NCBI GenBank assembly: GCA_036399695.1
Contig: DASWMP010000129.1
Span: 1-56,154, forward strand
Source of the DNA: DASVEE01 sp036399695
GTDB taxonomy: Bacteria; Acidobacteriota; Thermoanaerobaculia; Gp7-AA8
Reading direction: 5' to 3'
DNA: 56,154 nucleotides
Below the pieces are notes generated by a model. That model saw only the letters and a program-made list of their open reading frames with translations. It did not search any database and was not told the DNA's origin. The translations under genes were made by a program, and so were the position numbers. Positions 49,482-56,154 of the stretch are shown here, in pieces (position 1 is the first letter of the stretch; each line of letters opens with the position of its first letter).

Positions 49482-50546
49482 ATGTTGATCATTCCGACGG
49501 AGCCGATCGGAAGCATTCCGCGGCCTCTGGAGCTCATCGAGGCTGTTGCCAGCGGCAACGCCGACGATCCGGCTCTCGATCCGATGTACGAGTCGGCTAT
49601 CCGCGACACGATCGCCAGGTTCGAGGAGACCGGTTCCCCCGTCATTACCGACGGCGAGCAGCGGAAGTACCACAACTTCTGGACGTACTCGGTCCACGGC
49701 CTGCCGAACACCGCCCCCGACGGTTTCAAGATCCCTTTCTCGGCCGGTCACACGCGGCGGATGCCGCGGCTCACCGCCGGTCCGTTTCGGTACAGGCGCC
49801 TCGCCGACACGTACATCGACGTCGCCCGGCAGTTCGCCCACATGCCGTTGAAACAAGCCGTCATCTCCCCCTCCGCCCTGAGCCTCATGTATCCGCCCGG
49901 CGGGATCGCCGACTATCCGCGCGAGCAGTTCATCGAAGACCTCCTCGCACAGCACGAGACGGAGATCCGGCGCTGCTTTGCGAAGGGGGCGTACAAGGTG
50001 CAGATCGATTTCACCGAGGCACGTCTTGCCGTCAAGATCGATCCGTCGGGCGAGCTTCTGAACAGCTTCATCGATCTGAACAATCTTGCCCTCTCGCGTT
50101 TCACACCGGAGGAGCGCTCACGTATCGGGGTGCATACCTGTCCGGGCGGCGACCGTGACTCCACCCACAGCGCCGAAGTCGATTACGCCGATCTGCTCCC
50201 CGGCCTCTTCCAGCTCAAGGCCGGCAACTTCTACATCGCGCTCGCCGGGGAGAAAGACCGTGTGCAGGTGCTCAAGAACATCCGGAAATTCATGAAGCCC
50301 GAGCATCGCGTCTTCGTCGGCGTGGTCGCTCCGATCGATCCACACGTGGAGACGCCGGAGGAAGTGTGCGAGCGGGTGCTGGAGGCCGCCGAATACATCC
50401 CGGTCGCTCAGCTTGGCACCACTGACGACTGTGGCTTCTCACCCTTCAGCGACGACACTTCCACCACCCGCGACACGGCGTTCGCGAAGATCCGCGCACG
50501 CGTCGATGGGACGAGGCTTGCCTCCGACCGTCTTGGGAGCCGCTGA
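49482..50546 (+). CDS. cobalamin-independent methionine synthase-like (MetE C-terminal domain) protein
   Basis: A 354-residue single-barrel protein of the MetE C-terminal/UROD-like fold. The zinc ligands of MetE are represented by His218 and Cys220 in HTCPGG and Cys317 in TDDCGFSPF. The substrate area has ITDGEQRKYHNFW and EARLAVK. Full MetE has two barrels; single-barrel relatives may move methyl or similar groups between thiols, so methionine synthesis is uncertain. ATG 49482 is preceded by GGAGGGG; an earlier ATG at 49464 is possible. The following kinase gene starts four bases after the stop, so the two are probably cotranscribed, an unusual pairing. Confidence 0.85.
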   Translation: MLIIPTEPIGSIPRPLELIEAVASGNADDPALDPMYESAIRDTIARFEETGSPVITDGEQRKYHNFWTYSVHGLPNTAPDGFKIPFSAGHTRRMPRLTAGPFRYRRLADTYIDVARQFAHMPLKQAVISPSALSLMYPPGGIADYPREQFIEDLLAQHETEIRRCFAKGAYKVQIDFTEARLAVKIDPSGELLNSFIDLNNLALSRFTPEERSRIGVHTCPGGDRDSTHSAEVDYADLLPGLFQLKAGNFYIALAGEKDRVQVLKNIRKFMKPEHRVFVGVVAPIDPHVETPEEVCERVLEAAEYIPVAQLGTTDDCGFSPFSDDTSTTRDTAFAKIRARVDGTRLASDRLGSR

Positions 50547-50549
50547 TCT

Positions 50550-52241
50550 GTGAGCTTGCCGCTGGACGAGGAAGACGAGCAGCTCCGGTCGGTCGCGATT
50601 CAGAACGCGCAGGCCATCCTCCTCGCGCGCCAGAAGGCCGAACAGGAGCTCGTCGCCGCGAAAGAGGCACTCGAAGCGCGCACGGCGGAGCTGGAGCGGG
50701 CGAATGCGTTGATCCGCACCATCGCCGAGAACGCCGCGTCATGCCTTCTCATGCTCGACGAGCAAGGTGTCGCAACGTACATGAATCCCGCGGCGGTTCG
50801 TGAGACGGGCTATTCGCTCGAGGAGTTCGCGCGTGCGCCGTTCCATGATGTTCTTCATGCGACCGGGAGCCAGGGCGGTCACGACGCCACCGACTGCGCA
50901 ATTCGGAATGCGCGCGTGCAGCGCGAGCCGCTCTCGAACCATCGCGATCTGTTCGTCCGAAAGGATGGATCGATCTTTCCTGTGGCCTGTTCGCTAGCCC
51001 CGTTCGAGCAGGGCGAAGGGGCCGGTGCCGTTCTCGAGTTTCGCAACATCACCGACGATCTTGCGGCGCAGAAGGCGCTCGAAGACGCGAGCCGGAGAAA
51101 GGACGAGTTCCTCGCGACCCTCTCCCACGAGCTGCGGACCCCCATGACCGCCGTCCTCGGCTGGGCGAAGATGCTGGCCCTTGGCCTTCCCGAAGAGGAA
51201 GCGCGTGCGGCCATCGCCGCTATCGTCACGAGCGCCGAGGTGCAGGCGCAGCTCATCGATGACGTCCTCGACGTGTCGCGCGTCTTCGCCGGTAAAATGA
51301 CGTTCACGCCTGCTCCGGTGGAAATCGGTCCGGTCGTGCAGGCGGCGATGACCACAATCCACCCAGCCGCGGTCGCGAAAGGAATCGAGGTGCTCGCGAG
51401 CGTACCGCCCCGCCTTCCGCGCGTCCTTGGCGACGAAGGGCGCCTCCAGCAAATCGTCTGGAACTTGCTCTCGAATGCGGTCAAGTTCACGCCGCGCGGC
51501 GGCACGATTACCGTGCGCGTGGCACGCGCAGGGCCGGTGCTGCGGCTCACCGTACAGGACACGGGCAGAGGAATCGAGCCGAACTACCTTCCTCATGTGT
51601 TCGAGCCATTCACTCAGGAAGACGCTTCGATGACGCGCTCCCACGAGGGGATCGGCCTCGGTCTCTCCATTGCGCGGTCGCTCGTCGAATTGCACGGGGG
51701 ACGGATTCGGGCCGCCAGCCAAGGGAGCGGCCGCGGCGCAACGTTCATGGTCGAGCTGCCGATCCTCGAAGGGGCGTCTCCGGCCGCCCGCGCAGCGGAA
51801 TCGAACACGCGGCGTCTCGCTGCCTCAGCGGCCACCACGTTGTCCGAGCTGCGCGACGTGCGCGTTCTCGTCATCGACGATCAGGACATCACGCGCGATC
51901 TCGTCGCGGGCGTCTTCCGTCGCGCGCAGGCGGAGGTCGCGGCGGCGAGCTCTGTGCGGGAAGGCGTGGCGGCGTTCACCAGCTTCTCACCGAGCATCGT
52001 CGTGTGTGATCTCGCGATGCCGGACGAAGACGGCTACGCGTTCCTTCGCGCCATCCGCGGCTTACCGCAGCCCGCGAGCGCCACACCGGTCATCGCCCTC
52101 ACGGCATTTGGCCATCCGGACGATCGGCGGCATGCACTCGCGGCCGGATTCGATGAGTACCTGAAGAAGCCGATCGACCCGGCGGAGCTGACTGCAACGG
52201 TGCTTCGCTTCACGACCGCGCGTGGCCCCTCCGGCGCGTGA
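50550..52241 (+). CDS. hybrid sensor histidine kinase / response regulator (coiled coil-PAS-HisKA-HATPase-REC)
   Basis: A 563-residue soluble kinase starting with GTG. Residues 1-55 are coiled coil (AQAILLARQKAEQELVAAKEALEA). One PAS domain follows (about 55-175; LMLDEQGVATYMNPAAVRETG). The kinase core has DEFLATLSHELRTPMTAVLGW, NLLSNAVKF and GIGLGLSIARSLVELHGGR, and the receiver has VRVLVIDDQDITRD, VVCDLAMPDEDGY and KKPIDP. From HisKA on, it parallels the gene at 46222 almost segment by segment, so the two are paralogues by duplication. No separate response regulator lies nearby; the receiver suggests phosphorelay to an unlinked partner. The start is four bases after the MetE-like stop. Confidence 0.9.
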   Translation: MSLPLDEEDEQLRSVAIQNAQAILLARQKAEQELVAAKEALEARTAELERANALIRTIAENAASCLLMLDEQGVATYMNPAAVRETGYSLEEFARAPFHDVLHATGSQGGHDATDCAIRNARVQREPLSNHRDLFVRKDGSIFPVACSLAPFEQGEGAGAVLEFRNITDDLAAQKALEDASRRKDEFLATLSHELRTPMTAVLGWAKMLALGLPEEEARAAIAAIVTSAEVQAQLIDDVLDVSRVFAGKMTFTPAPVEIGPVVQAAMTTIHPAAVAKGIEVLASVPPRLPRVLGDEGRLQQIVWNLLSNAVKFTPRGGTITVRVARAGPVLRLTVQDTGRGIEPNYLPHVFEPFTQEDASMTRSHEGIGLGLSIARSLVELHGGRIRAASQGSGRGATFMVELPILEGASPAARAAESNTRRLAASAATTLSELRDVRVLVIDDQDITRDLVAGVFRRAQAEVAAASSVREGVAAFTSFSPSIVVCDLAMPDEDGYAFLRAIRGLPQPASATPVIALTAFGHPDDRRHALAAGFDEYLKKPIDPAELTATVLRFTTARGPSGA

Positions 52242-52327
52242 GGCGGACGCCACCAACGGCAGACCGGCCGGCACCGAGAGTCACGCCGGGACAGGGCAGG
52301 ATGACGGCCTGCTCTGTCCTAACGCCC

Positions 52328-52478
52328 CAATGGAGTTGACTTAGAGGTTTGCCTCATGTGGGACAGACACTCCTGTCTGTCCGGCCCACCCCCGAAGTCC
52401 ATTCCTCCAGACAAGCGACCGTTCGGGTGCACGGGACAGACAAGAGTGCCTGTCCCACATCTAAAGTTAACGCCGTTG
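52328..52478. mobile_element. MITE-like inverted-repeat element, copy 2 (151 bp)
   Basis: Nearly identical to copy 1 at 46060-46205: CAATGGAGTTGACTTAGAGG, then TGTGGGACAGACACTCCTGT, ending ACATCTAAAGTTAACGCCG. It has five extra bases in the middle. No flanking direct repeat is visible. The 385-base gap 52242-52626 has no gene: a GC-rich stretch before the element, then an unremarkable stretch after it. Confidence 0.85.
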
Positions 52479-52626
52479 GTCCAAACACCCACGGCGCCGC
52501 CATCGATTCGAGCTTCCCAGGCATCACCGCGAAGTGGCCCGCAGCCGACGGTGCTGTTTTTCCGTGGAACACTCGCTCCGAAACGTGAAACATCGCGCCC
52601 TTTCGCGGCGGTTTTCGTGCCCTTCT

Positions 52627-55600
52627 TTACTTCACCTTCACCGCGGGGACGTTGGCGTCGCGCACCTGTTGATTGAACGCGGGCAGGTCCGTCTCGAAGA
52701 TCGTCTTCAGCGTGGCCAGTTGCGTGTCGATCTGGGTCATCAGCTCGTCGCGTACCGCGATGTGCTGCGCTGTTGGCGCATGGGCACCGGTGGAGGCGGA
52801 GTCGCCGACGCCGGCTAGTTTGTCGTTGAGGCGGATCGGGTAGTTGAGGGGGTCCTGGGAGGACTTGTTCTTCGTCTGATACAGCGCTTCCTCGACGGCG
52901 GTCATTTTTTTGTCGAGGGCGGTGGCGGCGTCGACGAGGGGCTTTGATTCTTTGGCGTCGCCGAGGCGCTTTTTTAGGTCGGTGAGGGACTTGCGGACTT
53001 CTCGGATCTTCGCGATCTGGTCGTTGATCTCGGAGAGTTTGTCGTAGACCGATTTGACGAAGGTGAACTGGGCCTGGAGGTCGGCGGGGCTCGCGGTGGT
53101 GCGAGGGTCTTCGCGGAGCTCGAACTGGGTCGTGACGGGGGGTTGCTCGCCGACGGTCAGGCGGGCGGTGTAGGTGCCCGGGGGGACTTTCGGGCCCGTG
53201 GTGCCGCCGGCCCAGAGAATCATGCCGGGGAACTTCTTGGCGTCGGGGTAGCGGAGATTCCAGGTCAGGCGATTGTGGCCGTTGCGGAGGTCGGGGAGTT
53301 TGTCGTTGGACGCGGGACCGCGTCCGCTTTCGTCGTCCTCTTCTTCCTTCGCTTCCACCTGCGCGGAGGGGTTTCGCTCGGAGGGGCCGCCTTCGGATTT
53401 GATGGCTTCGGTCGGCGCGGCGTCGGTTGCTGGCGGCGCTTCGACGAAGGCGGGGGTCTTGCCGGCGGCTTCGCGCGCTTTCGCCGGCTCGGCCGTCACT
53501 TCCCCTTTCAGTTCGCGGATGACGGTGCCGTCGTTGCCGAGGAAGGCGAGGGAGACTTTGGTGCCGGGCTTCTGGTTGTGGAGGAGGAAGTCGAGCATCA
53601 CGCCGTTCGGCGGATTCGTCCCTTCGCCGCGGGCGCCACCGCGGCGGGCGCCTCCTTCCATGCGCCAGGTGCGTGGGGGTGTGAAGAGGTGCACCGGTTT
53701 GGACGCGAGCTCGGGCGCGAGCTGGCGCAGCGGCTCGATGTCGTCGAGCATCCAGAAGCCGCGGCCGTGCGTGGCCAGGATGAGGGCGTCCTCGTGCACC
53801 AGCAGGTCGTGGATGGGGACGATGGGCAGGTCGACGGCCGGATCGCCGGCACGCTGGCGGCGCATCGACTGCCACCGGGCGCCGTCGTCGAACGAGACGT
53901 ACACGCCACGTTCAGTGCCGGCGAAGAGCAGGCCACGGCGTTTGGTGTCGCTGCGGATGACGCGGGTGTACTCGCCGGCGGGGATGCCGTTCGTGATCTT
54001 CGTCCAGGTCTTGCCGTAGTCGTTCGTGCGGAAGAGGTACGGGCGGAAGTCGTCCCACTTGAACATGGTGGCGGCGACGTAGGCTGTCCCTTTGTCGAAG
54101 GGGCTGGCGTCGAGCTGGTTGATCATCGCCCACTCGGGCAGGAGCGTCTTCGGCGGGGTGACGTTCTCCCAGTGCGCGCCGCCGTCGCGGGAGACGTGGA
54201 TGAGGCCATCGTCCGAGCCAGCCCAGAGCACGCCTGCTTCGACCGGCGACTCGGCGCCGTAGAAGATCGTCCCGTAGTACTCCACGCTGGTGTTGTCCTT
54301 GGTGATCGGGCCGCCGGAGGGACCCATCTTCGTCTTGTCGTTGCGCGTGAGGTCGGGGCTGATGACACGCCAGCTCGAGCCGCCGTCGGTCGTCTCCATG
54401 AGGTACTGCGACGCCGCGTGGATCTTGCGGGGGTTGTGCGGCGAGGTGAAGATCGGGAAGTTCCACTGGAAGCGGTGCTTCAGCTCCGCGGCGCCGGCGC
54501 CCATGGGGTTGTCGGGCCAGGGATTCACGTCGCGCAGGTTCTCGGTACGGTGGTTGTAGATCGTGAGTAGGCCGCCATAGGAGCCGCCGTAGACGAGGTC
54601 GGGGTCCGTCGGATCGGCGACGATGTAGCCGCTCTCGCCGCCGGCGGTCGGCTCCCAGTCGCGCAGGCCGATGCTGCCACCGGTCGTGCGATGGCGGATG
54701 CGGACGGCGGTGTTGTCCTGCTGCGGCCCGAGGATGCGGTAGGGGAAATCGTTGTCGACGGAAAGGCGGTAGAACTGCGCCGTGGGCTGGTTGTCCTGGC
54801 GCGTCCAGGTGATGCCGCCGTCGTTCGAGACGTTCGCGCCGCCGTCGTTCGCTTCGACCATGCGCAGCGGATTGTCGGGTGCGATCCAGAGGTCGTGGTT
54901 GTCCGCGTGCGGCGTCGGGATGGCCGTCCAGGTCTTGCCGCCGTCCTTCGTGCGGTGGAAGCGGACGTTGACGACGTAGGCCGTCTCTTCGTCTTTCGGA
55001 TCGGCGTAGATCCGGCTGTAGTACCAGGCGCGCTGGCGGAGGTCGGCGCTGGCGCTGACTTTCGTCCAGCTCTCCCCGGCGTCGCGGGAGCGGAAGACGC
55101 CGCCCTCTTTGGCTTCGATGATGGCGTAGACGTTCTGCGGGTTCGACGGCGAGACGGCCACGCCGATGATGCCGAGCGTGCCTTTCGGCATGCCCTTGTT
55201 GGTGGAGAGCTCCTTCCATGTATCGCCGCCGTCGGTCGATTTCCAGAGCGCGGAGCCTTCGCCGCCGCTCTCGAAAAAGTAGGCGCCGCGGCGGAAGCGC
55301 CAGGTGGACGCATAGAGGATGCGGGGGTTGGAGGGATCGAAGGTGAGGTCGGCCGCGCCGGAGTCGCGGTTGGCGAAGAGGATGCGTTCCCAGTTCCTGC
55401 CGCCGTCGCGCGAGCGATAAACGCCGCGCATCTCGTTGGGGCCGAAGGCGTGGCCAAGGGCGGCGACGTAGAGGAGGTCGGGATTGGTGGGATGGACGCG
55501 GATCCGGGAAATCTGCTGCGAGTCGGTGAGGCCGATCTGCGTCCAGGTCTGGCCGGCGTCGATCGACTTCCACATCCCCGCGCCCGGGGAGACGTTGCCG

Positions 55601-55959
55601 CGGATGGTCTGCTCGCCGGTACCGGCGTAGACGACGCTCGGGTCGTTCGGCGCGACGGCGATGGCGCCGACGCTGCCGCCAAAGTAGCCGTCGGAGACCG
55701 GGACCCAGGTCTGGCCAGCATCAGTGGTTTTCCAGACTCCGCCGCCCGTCGACCCGAAGTAGTAGACGTTCGGCTGCCCGGCGATGCCTTCGACCGCATC
55801 GGCACGGCCGCCACGGAAGGGACCGACCTCGCGCCAGCTCAGCCGGTCGAGGAGAGAGACGTTCGCGGTGGCGGAGACCGGCGCCGGAGGCGCGGCGGCG
55901 AGGACGGGAGTTGAAACCAGAAGAGCCAGGACCAGAACCGCTGCGGAAAGACGGGCCAT
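52627..55959 (-). CDS. secreted BNR-repeat / sortilin-like (VPS10-type) beta-propeller protein
   Basis: A 1110-residue secreted protein often labelled glycosyl hydrolase in related bacteria. A Sec signal lies at residues 1-22 (LSAAVLVLALLVSTPVLAAA). The first 700 residues contain many BNR/Asp-box units such as STGGGVWKTTDAGQTW, GMWKSIDAGQTWTQIG, GVYRSRDGGRNWERI, ALWKSTDGGDTWKEL and YLFRTNDYGKTWTKI, which build one or two beta-propellers. LATHGRGFWMLDDI is the typical end of the propeller part. The C-terminal 300 residues have an acidic linker, a FlgD-like Ig segment (LTWNLRYPDAKKFPGMILWAG, PGTYTARLTVG) and a coiled-coil end. The start at 55959 has GGAGGAAA upstream, ruling out a longer repeat-coded extension. 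Catalysis is not established. Confidence 0.9.
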   Translation of the reverse strand: MARLSAAVLVLALLVSTPVLAAAPPAPVSATANVSLLDRLSWREVGPFRGGRADAVEGIAGQPNVYYFGSTGGGVWKTTDAGQTWVPVSDGYFGGSVGAIAVAPNDPSVVYAGTGEQTIRGNVSPGAGMWKSIDAGQTWTQIGLTDSQQISRIRVHPTNPDLLYVAALGHAFGPNEMRGVYRSRDGGRNWERILFANRDSGAADLTFDPSNPRILYASTWRFRRGAYFFESGGEGSALWKSTDGGDTWKELSTNKGMPKGTLGIIGVAVSPSNPQNVYAIIEAKEGGVFRSRDAGESWTKVSASADLRQRAWYYSRIYADPKDEETAYVVNVRFHRTKDGGKTWTAIPTPHADNHDLWIAPDNPLRMVEANDGGANVSNDGGITWTRQDNQPTAQFYRLSVDNDFPYRILGPQQDNTAVRIRHRTTGGSIGLRDWEPTAGGESGYIVADPTDPDLVYGGSYGGLLTIYNHRTENLRDVNPWPDNPMGAGAAELKHRFQWNFPIFTSPHNPRKIHAASQYLMETTDGGSSWRVISPDLTRNDKTKMGPSGGPITKDNTSVEYYGTIFYGAESPVEAGVLWAGSDDGLIHVSRDGGAHWENVTPPKTLLPEWAMINQLDASPFDKGTAYVAATMFKWDDFRPYLFRTNDYGKTWTKITNGIPAGEYTRVIRSDTKRRGLLFAGTERGVYVSFDDGARWQSMRRQRAGDPAVDLPIVPIHDLLVHEDALILATHGRGFWMLDDIEPLRQLAPELASKPVHLFTPPRTWRMEGGARRGGARGEGTNPPNGVMLDFLLHNQKPGTKVSLAFLGNDGTVIRELKGEVTAEPAKAREAAGKTPAFVEAPPATDAAPTEAIKSEGGPSERNPSAQVEAKEEEDDESGRGPASNDKLPDLRNGHNRLTWNLRYPDAKKFPGMILWAGGTTGPKVPPGTYTARLTVGEQPPVTTQFELREDPRTTASPADLQAQFTFVKSVYDKLSEINDQIAKIREVRKSLTDLKKRLGDAKESKPLVDAATALDKKMTAVEEALYQTKNKSSQDPLNYPIRLNDKLAGVGDSASTGAHAPTAQHIAVRDELMTQIDTQLATLKTIFETDLPAFNQQVRDANVPAVKVK

Positions 55960-56004
55960 TACTTTCCTCCGTTGGGCGGTTTTATCACGGGTGGAGCGGG
56001 GGAC

Positions 56005-56035
56005 ATGGGACGAATGGGACAGATGGGACAGATGG
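56005..56035. repeat. single arm of the 9-bp-unit element (B5)
   Basis: ACATGGGACGAATGGGACAG with further ATGGGACAGATGGATG units, the left-arm form of the 9-bp family. It lies upstream of the BNR-repeat gene. The rest of the window end (56036-56154) shows no secure gene. Confidence 0.7.
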
Positions 56036-56154
56036 ATGCTCCGCGCATGACGACGCGCTTGCTCTTCTATCACGGCGCGCGGCGCACCTATGAAGGAGGC
56101 GATGACCGCAAAGTACCTCCGTCATCCCGAGCCAAGCACCGCGCTGCGCGCAGC

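Noticed and set aside
52349..52593. Small open frames across MITE copy 2
   Set aside because: They follow the inverted repeat, are mirrored in the other copy and show no start signals.
55960..56073. Longer N-terminus for the BNR-repeat protein
   Set aside because: The extension reads the 9-bp repeat; ATG 55959 has a good ribosome site and is followed by a signal peptide.
56102..56154. Possible start of a new plus-strand gene (ATG after GGAGG)
   Set aside because: Only 17 codons remain in the window and the sequence resembles an intergenic phrase; not supportable.
1..56154. tRNA, rRNA, integrase or phage genes
   Set aside because: None could be recognised on either strand; the only mobile-looking sequences are non-coding repeats.

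Overview
The window is GC-rich (roughly two thirds G+C by eye) and densely coded. Genes often overlap by the 4-base ATGA or 1-base TGATG arrangement. The gene content suggests a soil or sediment bacterium, most likely Acidobacteriota or a neighbouring phylum: a sortilin-like BNR-repeat secreted protein, GAF/PAS hybrid histidine kinases, RodZ next to J-domain and PP2C genes, and intergenic spaces packed with short tandem and inverted repeats. The phylum is an inference; no rRNA or ribosomal marker is present.

Region 1 (88-22990, all +) is an exopolysaccharide/O-antigen cluster. It runs gmd and a GDP-fucose synthase gene, a Tat-exported transglutaminase-like protein, four class II asparagine-synthase-type amidotransferases (3839, 7258, 18113, 21086), a flippase, a hexapeptide acetyltransferase, four SAM methyltransferase-like proteins, four glycosyltransferases and a Wzy-like polymerase. 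A 42-bp-phased array of CCATGG palindromes separates gmd from the fucose synthase gene. Region 2 (23055-25367, -) is a secreted metzincin-like protease with an Ig-like domain and VCBS-like repeats. Region 3 (25565-29405, +) holds a heparinase II/III-family protein, a WbuB-like glycosyltransferase and an SDR epimerase. Region 4 (29530-34494, -) holds a beta-helix protein, a small TPR-like membrane protein, an O-antigen ligase/polymerase and a WbpM/CapD-type dehydratase. Region 5 (34760-38345, +) holds a fused alcohol dehydrogenase/Gfo-Idh-MocA oxidoreductase and UDP-GlcNAc 2-epimerase (wecB). Together these supply GDP-fucose, N-acetyl-amino sugars, transferases, modification enzymes, export and polymerisation.

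Region 6 (38445-42810, +) is a cell-biology operon: HEAT-like protein, RodZ-like protein, a second related HEAT-like protein, J-domain/TPR protein, PP2C phosphatase, and a small gene hidden by an in-frame UGA. That last gene (42589-42810) reads as a SelW/Rdx-family selenoprotein with a Cys-Gly-Val-Sec motif. A hairpin with an AGTCT loop lies just after the UGA, where a bacterial SECIS element should be. This is the most notable hidden gene in the window.

Region 7 (43013-52241) holds signalling genes: a PAS-only protein, a lipoprotein beta-lactamase-fold hydrolase divergent from a TetR regulator with two clear operators, and two paralogous hybrid histidine kinases facing away from each other around a MetE-C-like protein. 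That three-gene block lies between two direct copies of a roughly 150-bp MITE-like element. Region 8 (52627-55959, -) is the BNR/sortilin-like secreted protein. Intergenic spaces hold at least four repeat families, listed individually.
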